DNA from: Leptobrachium leishanense
Lineage: Eukaryota > Chordata > Amphibia > Anura > Megophryidae
Reading direction: 5' to 3'
Length of the DNA stretch: 64,000 nt
NCBI GenBank assembly: GCA_009667805.1
Contig: CM019075.1
Span: forward strand, 15,689,493 to 15,753,492
Shown here piece after piece: positions 43,641 through 53,789 of this stretch (position 1 is the stretch's first letter; each line of letters begins with the position of its first letter). The position numbers and the translations under genes were made by a program. A model generated the notes under the pieces. The model saw only the letters and a list, made by a program, of their open reading frames with translations, made no database searches and had not been told where the DNA came from.

Positions 43641-43866
43641 GGGCAGTGCCAGGTTGTATAAACATGGTGGGTATGGGGCTGTGCCAGGTTGTGTATACAT
43701 GGTGGGTATGAGGCAGTGCCAGGTTGTGTATACATGGTGGGTATGGGGCAGTGCCAGGTTGTGTATACATGGTGGGTACGGGGCAGTGCCAGGTTGTGTA
43801 TACATGGTGGGTATGGGGCAGTGCCAGGTTGTGTATACATGGTGGGTATGGGGCAGTGTCAGGCTG
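43641..43866. repeat. 35-bp minisatellite, inverted, six copies
   Basis: Unit GGCAGTGCCAGGTTGTGTAT plus ACATGGTGGGTATGG, the complement of the array at 23795-24490 except for a fixed CAACC/CAGCC difference. The copy number is much lower than in the other array. Confidence 0.95.
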
Positions 43867-44564
43867 TCATTTTTTTATTTAGACAGTAAATAAATGACAT
43901 TAAAAAGGAGTCTAAATTTAAAAAATTGAATTACAAATGTATTCTCTTTATTTAATACAAAACGCTACGACGAAATGCAAAGTAATATAATTTGAAAATG
44001 TTACTTAAAATACACAATAATACAAAAATATTGTAAGTAACATTATCAAATTGTATTACTTTGCATTGCGTCGTGGCGTTTTGGATTAAATGAAGAGAAT
44101 AAATTTGTAATATTATTTTTTTTATTTAGACAGTAAATAAATTACATTAAAAAGGAATCTAAATTAAAAAAATTTCATTACAAATTTATTCTCTTTATTT
44201 AATACAAAATGCTACGACGCAATGCTAAATAATACAATTTGAAAATGTTACTTAAAATGCACAATAATACAAAAGTATTGTAAGTAACATTATCAAATTG
44301 TATTACTTTGCATTGCGTCGTATCGTTTTGTATTAAATGAAGAGAATAAATTTGTAATTAAATTTTTTTTAATTTAGATTCCTTTTTAATGTAATTTATT
44401 TACTCTCTAAAAAAAAATGATATTAGAAATTTATTCTCTTCATTTAATACAAAACAATACGACTCAATGCAAAGTAATACAATTTGATCATGTTACTTAC
44501 AATATTTTTGCATTATTGTGCATTTTAAGTAACATGATCAAATTGTATTACTTTGCATTGTGTC
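43867..44564. repeat. AT-rich palindromic satellite, left part
   Basis: Units of about 245 bp in which GCAAAGTAATACAATTTG and its complement face each other around CACAATAATACAAAAATATT. A CAAAACGCTACGACGCAATG motif flanks each arm. Every unit is therefore a near-perfect hairpin. It continues at 47577 beyond the hAT element. Confidence 0.92.
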
Positions 44565-47500
44565 CAGGGCAGCCATCAGAAATGATGGGGCCCCTTACTA
44601 AACCTCACGATGGGGCCCCCTAGGGCCCCCCCCCTCAACCTCTAACAGCTTTTCTCCCCCTTCAAAAAAAAAAGGACATAACATAGCACCACAGCAATAA
44701 AACTCCCAGTAATGTGCAGTGTGTATTAGCTTATCACAGTATCCACAGCAATAAAACTCACAGTAATGAGCGGTGTGTCTGAACATATCACAGAATCCAC
44801 AGCAATAAATCTCACAGAAACGGGCTGTGTATGATGGCCTTTGGGTCTGGGTCCTGGGCCTGGCCCCTGGTCTGGTCCCTGGGACTGGGCCTTGGGGTCT
44901 GGTCCCTGAGGTCTGGTCCCTGAGGTCTGGGCCCTGAGGTCTGGTCCCTGGGGTCTAGCCTGGGCCCTGGTCTGGTCCCTGGGCCTTGGGGTCTGGGCCC
45001 TGCGTCTGGGCCTTGGGGTCTGGGCCCTAGGGTCTGGGGTCTGGGCCCTGGCTCTGGGCCTTGGGGTCTGGGCACTGGGTATGGGGTCTGGACCCTAGGG
45101 TCTGGGCCCTGGGTCTGTATTTGGACCTTGGGGTCTGGGCCTTGGGGTCTGGGCCCTGGGCCCTGGGTTTGGCCTAGGGGTCTGGGCCCTGGGTTTGGGC
45201 CTAGGGGTCTGGGCCCTGGGTCTTAGGGTCTGGGCCCTAGGGTCTGGGCCCTGGGTCTGGGCCTTAGGGTCTGGGCCCTGGGTTTGGGCCTAGGGGGTCT
45301 GGGCCTTAGGGTCTGGGCCTAGGGGGTCTGGGCCCAGGGTCTGGCCTTAGGGTCTGGGCCCTGGGTTTGGGCCTTGGGTCTGGGCCTTAGGGTCTGGGCC
45401 CTGGGTTTGGGCCTTGGGTCTGGGCCTTAGGGTCTGGGCCCTGGGTTTGGGCCTAGGGGGTCTGGGCCCAGGGTCTGGGCCTAGGGGGTCTGGGCCCAGG
45501 GTCTGGGCCTAGGGGTCTGGGCCCTGGGTTTGGGCCTAGGGGGTCTGGGCCCAGGGTCTGGGCCCTAGTGTCTGGGCCCTGGGTCTGGGCCTTGGGTCTG
45601 GGTCCTGGGCCTTGGGGTCTGGGCCCTGGGTTTGGGCTTAGGGGTCTGGGCCCTGGGTCTGGGCCTTGGGGTCTGGGCCCTGGGTCTGGGCCCTGGGTTT
45701 GGGCCTAGGGGGTCTGGGCCCAGGGTCTGGGCCCTAGTGTCTGGGCCCTGGGTCTGGGCCTTGGGTCTGGGTCCTGGGCCTTGGGGTCTGGGCCCTGGGT
45801 TTGGGCTTAGGGGTCTGGGCCCTGGGTTTGGGCCTTGGGGTCTGGGCCCTGGGTCTGGGCCTAAGGGTCTGGGCCCTAGGGTCTGGGTCCTGGGCCTTGG
45901 GGTCTGGGCCTAGGGGTCTGGGTCCTGGGTCTGGGCCCTGGGTCTGAGCCTAGAGGTCTGGGCCCTGGGTTTGGGTCTAGGGGGTCTGGGCCTTGGGGTC
46001 TGGGTCCTGGGCCATGGGTTTGGGCCTAGGGGTCTGGGCCCTGGGTCTGGGCCCTGGGTCTGGGCCATAGGGTCTGGGCCCTGGGTCCGGGCCCTGGGTT
46101 TGGGTCTTGGGGTCTGGGCATTTGCCCTGGGTCTGGGCCCTGGGTCTTGGCCCTGGGCCTAGGGGTCTGGACCCTGGGCCCTAGGGTCTGGGCCTAGAGG
46201 TCTGGGCCTAGGGGTCTGGGTCCTGGGCCTTGGGGTCTGGGCCCTGGGTTTGGGCTTAGGGGTCTGGGCCCTGGGGTCTGGGCCCTGGGTTTGGGTCTAG
46301 GGGGTCTGGGCCCTGGGTTTGGGCCTAGGGGTCTGGGCCCTGGGTCTGGGCCTAAGGGTCTGGGCCCTGGGCCCTAGGGTCTGGGTCCTGGGCCTTGGGG
46401 TCTGGGCCTAGGGGTCTGGGCCCTGGGTCTGAGCCTAGAGGTCTGGGCCCTGGGTTTGTGCCTAGGGGTCTGGGCCTTGGGGTCTGGGCCCTGGGTCTGG
46501 GCCTAAGGGTCTGGGCCCTAGGGTCTGAGTCCTGGGCCTTGGGGTCTGGGCCATGGGTTTGGACCTAGGGGTCTGGGCCTTGGGGTCTGGGTCTGGGCCT
46601 TGGGTCTGGGCCTTGGGGTCTGGGCCCTGGGTCTGGGCCTAGGGGTCTGGGTCCTGGGTCTGGGCCTTGGGGTCTGGGCCCTGGGTCTTGGGGTCTGGGT
46701 CCTGGGCCTTGGGGTCTGGGCCCTGGGTCTGGGCCTTGGGGTCTGGGCCCTGGGTCTGGGCTTGGGGTCTGGGTCCTGGGTCTGGGCCTAGGGGTCTGGG
46801 TCTGGGCCTTGGGGTCTGGGCCCTGGGTCTGGGCCTTGGGGTCTGGGTCTGGGCCCTGGGTCTGAGCCTAGAGGTCTGGGCCTAGGGGTCTGGGTCTGGG
46901 CCTAGGGGTCTGGGTCCTGGGTCTGGGCCTTGGGGTCTGGGCCCTGGGTCTGGGCCTTGGGGTCTGGGCCTTGGGGTCTGGGTCCTGGGTCTGGGCCCTG
47001 GGTCTGAGCCTAGAGGTCTGGGCCTAGGGGTCTGGGCCTTGGGGTCTGGGCCTTGGGGTCTGGGCCCTGGGTTTGGATCTAGGGGCCTGGGGTCTGGGTC
47101 TGGGCCCTGGGTCTTAGGGTCTGGGCCCTGGCTCACCACTCGCTGTCTTCTATCTTCTTTTCTTCTGCTCTTCAGCTCTTCTTTTCTTCACCTTTTCTTT
47201 AATCTTCTCTTCTTTTCTTCTGGTCTTCTTCCTGGTCCCTCCAGCTCCGGCGCGCAGCTTCACTGAGTGGAGGGGCGGAGCCAAAGCAACGTGCTTGGGA
47301 GGCCCCTCACACGCTGCTTGGCCCCGCCCAGCCAGGAAGTGAAGCTGCCAGGAGCCGGAGGAGACACAGTGTCTCAGTCTCCTCCGGCTCCTGCAGCAGC
47401 AGCAGGGACACAGCTCCGGATTCGGACTCATCGAGTCCGATACCGGAGCTGTTAAAGGGCGACGCCGCTGCCGTCGGGGGCCCGGGATCCTCCCCCCAGG

Positions 47501-47576
47501 ACCCGGCGGCCCGGGCCCCCACCGGGCCCGGGCCCCTTACGGCAGTAATGGGCGTAATGCCCTGATGGCGGCCCTG
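44565..47576. mobile_element. hAT-type element with G-rich array, 3.0 kb
   Basis: The ends CAGGGCAGCCATCAG and CTGATGGCGGCCCTG are inverted. The 8-bp duplication ATTGTGTC flanks it at 44557-44564 and 47577-47584, and joining the flanks restores a unit of the palindromic satellite. The interior has AATAAAACTC-type short repeats (44690-44820), a 2.3-kb G-rich array, and hairpins near the right end (47349-47365 with 47377-47393; 47411-47429 with 47433-47451). No transposase. Confidence 0.93.
44830..47130. repeat. G-rich short tandem array inside the hAT element
   Basis: Units of about 11-13 bp such as GGGTCTGGGCCCT, GGGTCTGGGCCTT and GGGTTTGGGCCTA, in mixed order, about 190 copies. GGG runs occur every 5-7 bases on the plus strand, ideal for G-quadruplexes. 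Frames through it (Gly/Leu/Trp repeats) are artefacts. Confidence 0.95.
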
Positions 47577-49730
47577 ATTGTGTCGTAGCTTTTTGTATTA
47601 AATGAAAAGAATAAATTTGTAATTAAATTTTTATTCCTTTTTAATGTCATTTATTTACTGTCTAAATAAAAAAATTATATCACAAATGTATTCTCTTTAT
47701 TTAATAAAAAACGCTACGACGCAATGCAAAATAATACAATTTGATAATGTTACTTAAATACACAATAATACAAAAATATTGTAAGTAACATTATCAAATT
47801 GTATTACTTTGCATTGCGTCGTGGCGTTTTGGATTAAATAAAGAGAATAAATTTGTAATTTCATTTTTTTAATTTAGACAGTAAATAAATTACATTAAAA
47901 AGGAGTCTAAATTAAAAAAATTAAATTACAAATTTATTCTCTTTATTTAATACAAAACGCTACGACGCAATGCAAAATAATACAATTTGAAAATGTTACT
48001 TACAATACGTTTGTATTATTGTGTATTTTAAGTAACATTCTCAAATTGTATTACTTTGCATTGCGTCGTAGCGTTTTGTAATAAATGAAGAGAATAAATT
48101 TGTAATTAATTTTTTTTAATTTAGATTCCTTTTTAATGTAATTTATTTACTCTCTAAAAAAAAATGATATTAGAAATTTATTCTCTTCATATAATACAAA
48201 ACAGTACGACGCAATGCAAAGTAATACAATTTGATCATGTTACTTACAATATTTTTGCATTATTGTGCATTTTAAGTAACATGATCAAATTGTATTACTT
48301 TGCATTGTGTCGTAGCTTTTTGTATTAAATGAAAAGAATAAATTTGTAATTTAATTTTTATTCCTTTTTAATGTCATTTATTTACTGTCTAAATAAAAAA
48401 ATTATATCACAAATGTATTCTCTTTATTTAATACAAAACGCTACGACGCAATGCAAAATAATACAATTTGATAATGTTACTTAAATACACAATAATACAA
48501 AAATATTGTAAGTAACATTATCAAATTGTATTACTTTGCATTGCGTCATAGTGTTTTGTATTAAATAAAGAGAATAAATTTGTAATTGAATTTTTTTAAT
48601 TTAGACTCCTTCTTAATGTCATTTATTTACTGTCTAAATTAAAAAATGAAATTACAAATTTATTCTCTTTTTTAATACAAAACGCCACGACGCAATGCAA
48701 AATAATACAATTTGAAAATGTTACTTACAATATCTTTGTATTATTGTGTATTCTAAGTAACATTTTCAAATTGTATTATTTTGCATTGCGTCGTGGCGTT
48801 TTGTATTAAATAAAGAGAATAAATTTGTAATTTCATTTTTTTAATTTAGACAGTAAATAAATGACATTAAAAAAGAGTCTAAATTAAAAAAATTCAATTA
48901 CAAATTTATTCTCTTTATTTAATACAAAACGCTATGACGCAATGCAAAGTAATACAATTTGATAATGTTACTTACAATATTTTTGTATTATTGTGTATTT
49001 AAGTAACATTATCAAATTGTATTACATTGCATTGCGTCGTAGCGTTTTGTATTAAAGAGAATAAATTTGTAATTAAATTTTTTTAATTTAGACTCCTTTT
49101 TAATGTCATTTTACTGTCTAAATAAAAAAATGATATTACAAATGTATTCTCTTCATTTAATACAAAACGCCACGATGCAATGCAAAGTAATACAATTTGA
49201 TAATGTTACTTACAATATTTTTGTATTATTGTGTATTTTAAGTAACATTATCAAATTATATTACTTTGCATTACGTCGTAGCATTTTGTATTAAATAAAG
49301 AGAATAAATTTGTAATTTAATTTTTTTAAATTAGACTCCTTTTTAATGTCATTTATTTACTGTCTAAATAAAAAAATTATATTACAAATTTATACTCTTT
49401 ATTTAATACAAAATGCTACGATGCAAAGCAAAGTAATACAATTTGATAATGTTACTTAAAATGCACAATAATACAAAAATATTGTAACATTATCAAATTG
49501 TATTACTTTGCATTGCGTCGTAGCGTTTCGTATTAAATGAAGAGAATAAATTTGTAATAATTTTTTTTAAATTAGACTCCCTTTTAATGACATTTATTTA
49601 CTTTCTGAATAAAAAAATGATATTACAAATGTATTCTCTTAATTTAAAACAAAACGCTGCGACGCAATGCAAAGTAATACAATTTGATAATGTTACTTAA
49701 AATACACAATAATACAAAAATATTATAACA
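47577..49730. repeat. AT-rich palindromic satellite, right part
   Basis: About nine more units of the satellite at 43867. The GACGCAATGCAAA arms alternate in orientation. Some units have CACGACG instead of TACGACG. Confidence 0.92.
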
Positions 49731-49836
49731 GGCTACAATATTGCAAAATCAGGATAATTAATGCACAGATAGTAAACAAATGACTTTAAAAGGGGAGTCT
49801 TTGCATTAATTATCCTGATTTTGCAATATTGTAGCC
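49731..49836. repeat. Perfect 35-bp inverted repeat at the end of the satellite
   Basis: GGCTACAATATTGCAAAATC... (49731-49765) and its complement (49802-49836) enclose a 36-base loop containing the GTAAACAAATGACTTTAAAA motif of the satellite. Confidence 0.93.
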
Positions 49837-49861
49837 TTTTTATTTCAAATAACATATCAAA

Positions 49862-50176
49862 TTGTGTTTTCCAGTGTGTCACAGCTTGTTATATTCGAGT
49901 ATTGTCATAGACCTGCAATATAAATTGTGTTTTCCAGTGTGTCACAGCTTGTTATATTCGAGTATTGTCATAGACCTGCAATATAAATTGTGTTTTCCAG
50001 TGTGTCACAGCTTGTTATATTCGAGTATTGTCATAGACCTGCAATATAAATTGTGTTTTCCAGTGTGTCACAGCTTGTTATATTCGAGTATTGTCATAGA
50101 CCTGCAATATAAATTGTGTTTTCTAGTGTGTCACAGCTTGTTATATTCGAGTATTGTCATAGACCTGCAATATAAA
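49862..50176. repeat. 63-bp minisatellite, five copies
   Basis: Unit AAATTGTGTTTTCCAGTGTG, TCACAGCTTGTTATATTCGA, GTATTGTCATAGACCTGCAA, TAT. Copies are identical except for one base in the last. Because 63 is a multiple of three, a 21-residue periodic frame is open through it; it is not a gene. Confidence 0.97.
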
Positions 50177-50429
50177 TATTTTCTTTACACGCAGACTCCT
50201 TTTTAATGGGAATTAATTTACTATCATACGTTGCTACATTCGTTCTTTATTTACGACGTCTTACGTCCGGCGTAGTTTGAGCTTTACTGTTGTCGGATTT
50301 TACAACTTTTAAATCTAATCTGAGGCATTGCAGCTGTTTACCGGCGAATTATTCGCTCTACTAATTACAGTGTTCATTATTTTTTTTTTTTTTTATCGTT
50401 ACAGATCTTGCATGTGACAAAAGTAAATG

Positions 50430-50740
50430 TTACAGTGTCTTTGCGTCATGGGAGCGCAGGCTCTCGAGACGCTTCTGTTCGCCGCCTACTGAACGGAGCA
50501 GGTAAACAGGTTTCGCGCGACGCTCTTCCCGACGGACGAGATATATTATTTTAATAATTGGCTGCTGGAAGGCGAGAACTGCGCACCTGAGATCTGCTTC
50601 CCGGGAGGGAGGGGGCGCGGCGCACCAGGGGACGCCTCTTTTGTACTATGTCATTAAGTTAAAGGTGAGCAGCCGGACTCGTACATAGACCATGGAAACC
50701 CACAGCCCCTCGAGGGCGTCGTGTTATTCCCGGACTCATC
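50430..50740. promoter_or_regulatory. CpG-rich segment, possible promoter
   Basis: After several kb of AT-rich DNA this segment has many CpG dinucleotides (for example TTTCGCGCGACGCTC and GGGGGCGCGGCGCACC) and donor-like sites GAGCAG|GTAAAC (about 50501) and TTAAAG|GTGAGC (about 50665) on the plus strand. It could be the 5' end of a gene, or a transposon's own promoter. No coding exon was found downstream. Confidence 0.3.
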
Positions 50741-51111
50741 TGCTGCGCTTACTATTCACTCGTACAGACTTGCGTGATGAAATTAGCTGAGGGATAAGAC
50801 GCCTATTTTTTGTTTTTCTCATTCCGAAACCTATAATCATTTTATTTGTTTCAAACTTAAAAATTAGTGAAACTTTTGCTGAATATGTCAGATCGTGATA
50901 ATGAAGTCTCCTGCGTCTGAGCTTCAGAATCAAATCCAGAGATTCCTTTTATTACGTTGGCTTGGCCAATATTATAATACACCAATTCTTCTTATCATCA
51001 TATTTTATATAGCACCAACAGTTTCCGTGGCGATTTACATTACGGATTGACTACCTAAATTATAAACCAACACATGAGGTGAAGATAATCCTGTTCTCAG
51101 GAGCTTACGAT

Positions 51112-51240
51112 CTAGCAAAGGGATCGCTAACTCTGGCCTCCCAGATGTTTATTGGCTGCAATTCCCAGAATTCATTGGATGCAATAGATGGCCAAAGAAT
51201 CATGGGAGGTGTAATTCTGAAACATGGGGTGGGGGGGGTC
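51112..51240. mobile_element. hAT-like MITE, family A, copy 6
   Basis: AGGGATCGCTAACTCTGGCC at the left, TCATGGGAGGTGTAATTCTG and GGGTCAGAGTTTG at the right. Same arrangement as the other family A copies. Confidence 0.7.
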
Positions 51241-51264
51241 AGAGTTTGAGATCATAGAAACATA

Positions 51265-52182
51265 CAGGGTTATTCAAAGAGATCCGAATTGCTTGAGAAA
51301 GGTGACCGAACCCTGAAAATCTGCGTTCGGTTACCTTTCCTGGCCATTCGGCTATCCAGAGAGCAGGCAATACGCCAAATCCTGGCGAATTGCCTGCACA
51401 TACGGTGCCTGTTTGGTGCCTGTTCGAGGGCAGTGAAATCCCCATGAAAAAGCACTGCTTCGGCTATTCAGAGAACACAAACCAGCAGTGAAAGGTTCCC
51501 CTAATGTCCTGCCATTCGGTGGCTTCATTCGACAGGTTTATTCAGGAGAATGCCATAGGCTTCAACGTTAAAAATATTCCCGTTTTAATTCAATATCTAA
51601 TAAAGCGTTCATTATAAAATTCTGCAGCAAAAAGTCTCTTTATTTATAGATTTTTTAGGATACTTTAAGCATTTTTCTGAATTATTTTTTTTAAAAGTCC
51701 AATTTTTTTTTTTTTAAATCCGATTTTTTTTTTTCAGTTTACTTATTTTTTTTGTAACAGCCCTCTTTATTATCATTCCCTGGACCTCCTGTAAAAATTT
51801 CAGACATTTTCGCTCAGTAGTTTCTTTGCAAACAGTGTTTCATTTTCACAGATTCATACAAACGGTTTTGCTAATTTATTCACTGCCTCCTCTGCGTCTC
51901 AGCTGCTTCGGCTCTGTGTGATTCGGCTCCTGTTCGGCTCCTTTTCGGCTCCTGTTCGGCTTTTTCGAAGGTTAATCCAGATGTTTTTGCTTGTTTTCAG
52001 TGTGCATTCGGTTAGTTTTCGTCAGGTGTTCGGCAGCTTTTCCCTGCAATTCGGGGACCCTGTGGTGCTTGCTGAATACACCGCAGGGTCACCGAAATGC
52101 AATCGGCAAAAGGAACCGAATTGAAGAGAACGAAAAGTCACCGAACGTGCGGTGACTTTTCGAATCTCTTTGGATAACCCTG
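51265..52182. mobile_element. 0.9-kb DNA transposon, copy 1
   Basis: 918 bp, ends CAGGGTTATTCAAAGAGAT and ATCTCTTTGGATAACCCTG, flanked by ATA (51262-51264, 52183-52185). Non-coding, with TTCGG-rich arms and an AT-rich middle. A 3-bp duplication recalls PIF/Harbinger, but the target ATA is unusual, so the superfamily is left open. Confidence 0.88.
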
Positions 52183-52428
52183 ATAGAAAAATGTCGGCAG
52201 ATAAGAACCTTTCGGCCCATCTAGTCGCCCAATTACATGGATACTTTGCCTGGATTTATCTTTTGTTTAGGATAGCCTTATGCCTATCCCATGCCTGCTT
52301 AAATTCAATTACTGTTTTGGCCTCTACCACTTCAACTGGAAGGCTGTTCCATGTATCCACCACCCTCTCAGTAAAATAATGCTTCCTGATGTTACTTTTA
52401 AACCTTTGCCCCTCTAATCTAAGACTAT

Positions 52429-53328
52429 CAGGGTTATCCAAAGAGATTCGAAAAGTCACCGCACGTTCCGTGACTTTTCGTTCTCTTCAATTCGGTTCCT
52501 TTTGCCGATTGCATTTCGGTGACCCTGCGGTGTATTCAGCAAGCACCACAGGGTCCCCGAATTGCAGGGAAAAGCTGCCGTAAACCTAAACGAAAACTAA
52601 CCGAATGCAGCTGAAAACAAGCAAAAACATCTGGATTAACCTTCGAAGAAGCCGAACAGGAGCCGAACAGGAGCCGAATCACACAGAGCCGAAGCAGCTG
52701 TGACGTAGAGGAGGCAGTGAATAAATTAGAAAAACCATTTGTATGAATCTGGGAAAATGAAACGCTGTTTGCAAAGAAACTACTGAGCGAAAATGTCTGA
52801 AATTTACATATGAGGTCCAGGGAATGATAATAAAGAGGGCTGTTACAGAAAAAATAAGTAAACTGAAAAAAAATCAAAAAAAAAATCGGACTTTTAAAAA
52901 AAAAAAACAAAATCAGAAAAATGCTTAAAGTATCCTAAAAAATCTATAAATAAAGAGACTTTTTGCTGCAGAATTTTATAATGAACGGTTTATTAGATAT
53001 TGAATTAAAACGGGAATATTTTTAACATTGAAGCCTATGGGATTCTCCTGAATAAACCTGCCGAATTAAACCACCGAATGGCAGAGCATTAGGGGAACCT
53101 TTCACTGCTGGTTTGTGTTCTCTGAATAGCCGAAGCAGTGCTTTTTCATGGGGATTTCACTGCCCTCGAACAGGCACCGAACAGGCACCGTATGTGCAGG
53201 CAATTCGCCAGGATTTGGCGTATTGCCTGCTCTCTGGATAGCCGAATGGCCAAGAAAGGTAACCGAACGCTGATTTTCAGCATTCGGTTACCTTTCTCAA
53301 GCAATTCGGATCTCTTTGGATAACCCTG
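52429..53328. mobile_element. 0.9-kb DNA transposon, copy 2 (inverted)
   Basis: 900 bp, ends CAGGGTTATCCAAAGAGAT and ATCTCTTTGGATAACCCTG, flanked by TAT (52426-52428, 53329-53331). It is nearly the reverse complement of copy 1, and removing it restores the LINE sequence GACTATGTCC. Confidence 0.9.
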
Positions 53329-53789
53329 TATGTCCCCTTGTTTTGCTACTTTGTTTCCTTTTAAATATACTCCCTTCCTCTACCTTGTGGATTCCCTTTA
53401 CGTATTTAAATGTTTCAATCATATCTCCTCTGTCTCGTCTTTTTTCCAAGCTGTACATGTTAAGATCATTAAGCCTTTCCTGGTATTTTCTTCTCCTTCA
53501 AGCCGTACACCATTTTAGTAGCCCTTCTCTGAACTCTCTCTAAGAGGTCTATATCCTTCTGGAGATACGGTTTCCAGTACTGCACACAGTACTCCAAGTG
53601 AGGTCTCTCCACAGTGCTCTGTACAGTGGCATGAGCACTTCCCTTTTCCTACTGCTAATACCTCTCCCTACACAACCAAGCATTCTGCCAGCATTTCCAA
53701 GCATTCTGCCAGCATTTCCTGCTGCTCTATTACATTGACTATTTACCTAAATCATTTGGCATTTGGCTGATCCCTCCATCCATGATCCA

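Larger units (their letters stand above)
51241..53760 (-). pseudogene. CR1/L2-like LINE 3' end, split by two transposons
   Basis: Pieces 51241-51264, 52183-52428 and 53329-53760 are collinear parts of one LINE remnant, read on the minus strand. The second piece encodes the end of the reverse transcriptase protein (DTWNSLPVEVVEAKTVIEFK). The third piece reads further into the polymerase in broken frames. The plus-strand text ATGTCGGCAGATAAGAACC and CCATCTAGTCGCCC is its 3' part. Confidence 0.8.

Noticed and set aside
45632..46885. Gly/Leu/Trp-rich frames
   Set aside because: Translation of the G-rich array inside the hAT element.
49862..50206. 114-codon frame with a 21-residue repeat
   Set aside because: It is the 63-bp minisatellite, five near-identical copies; no signal of selection or of a start.
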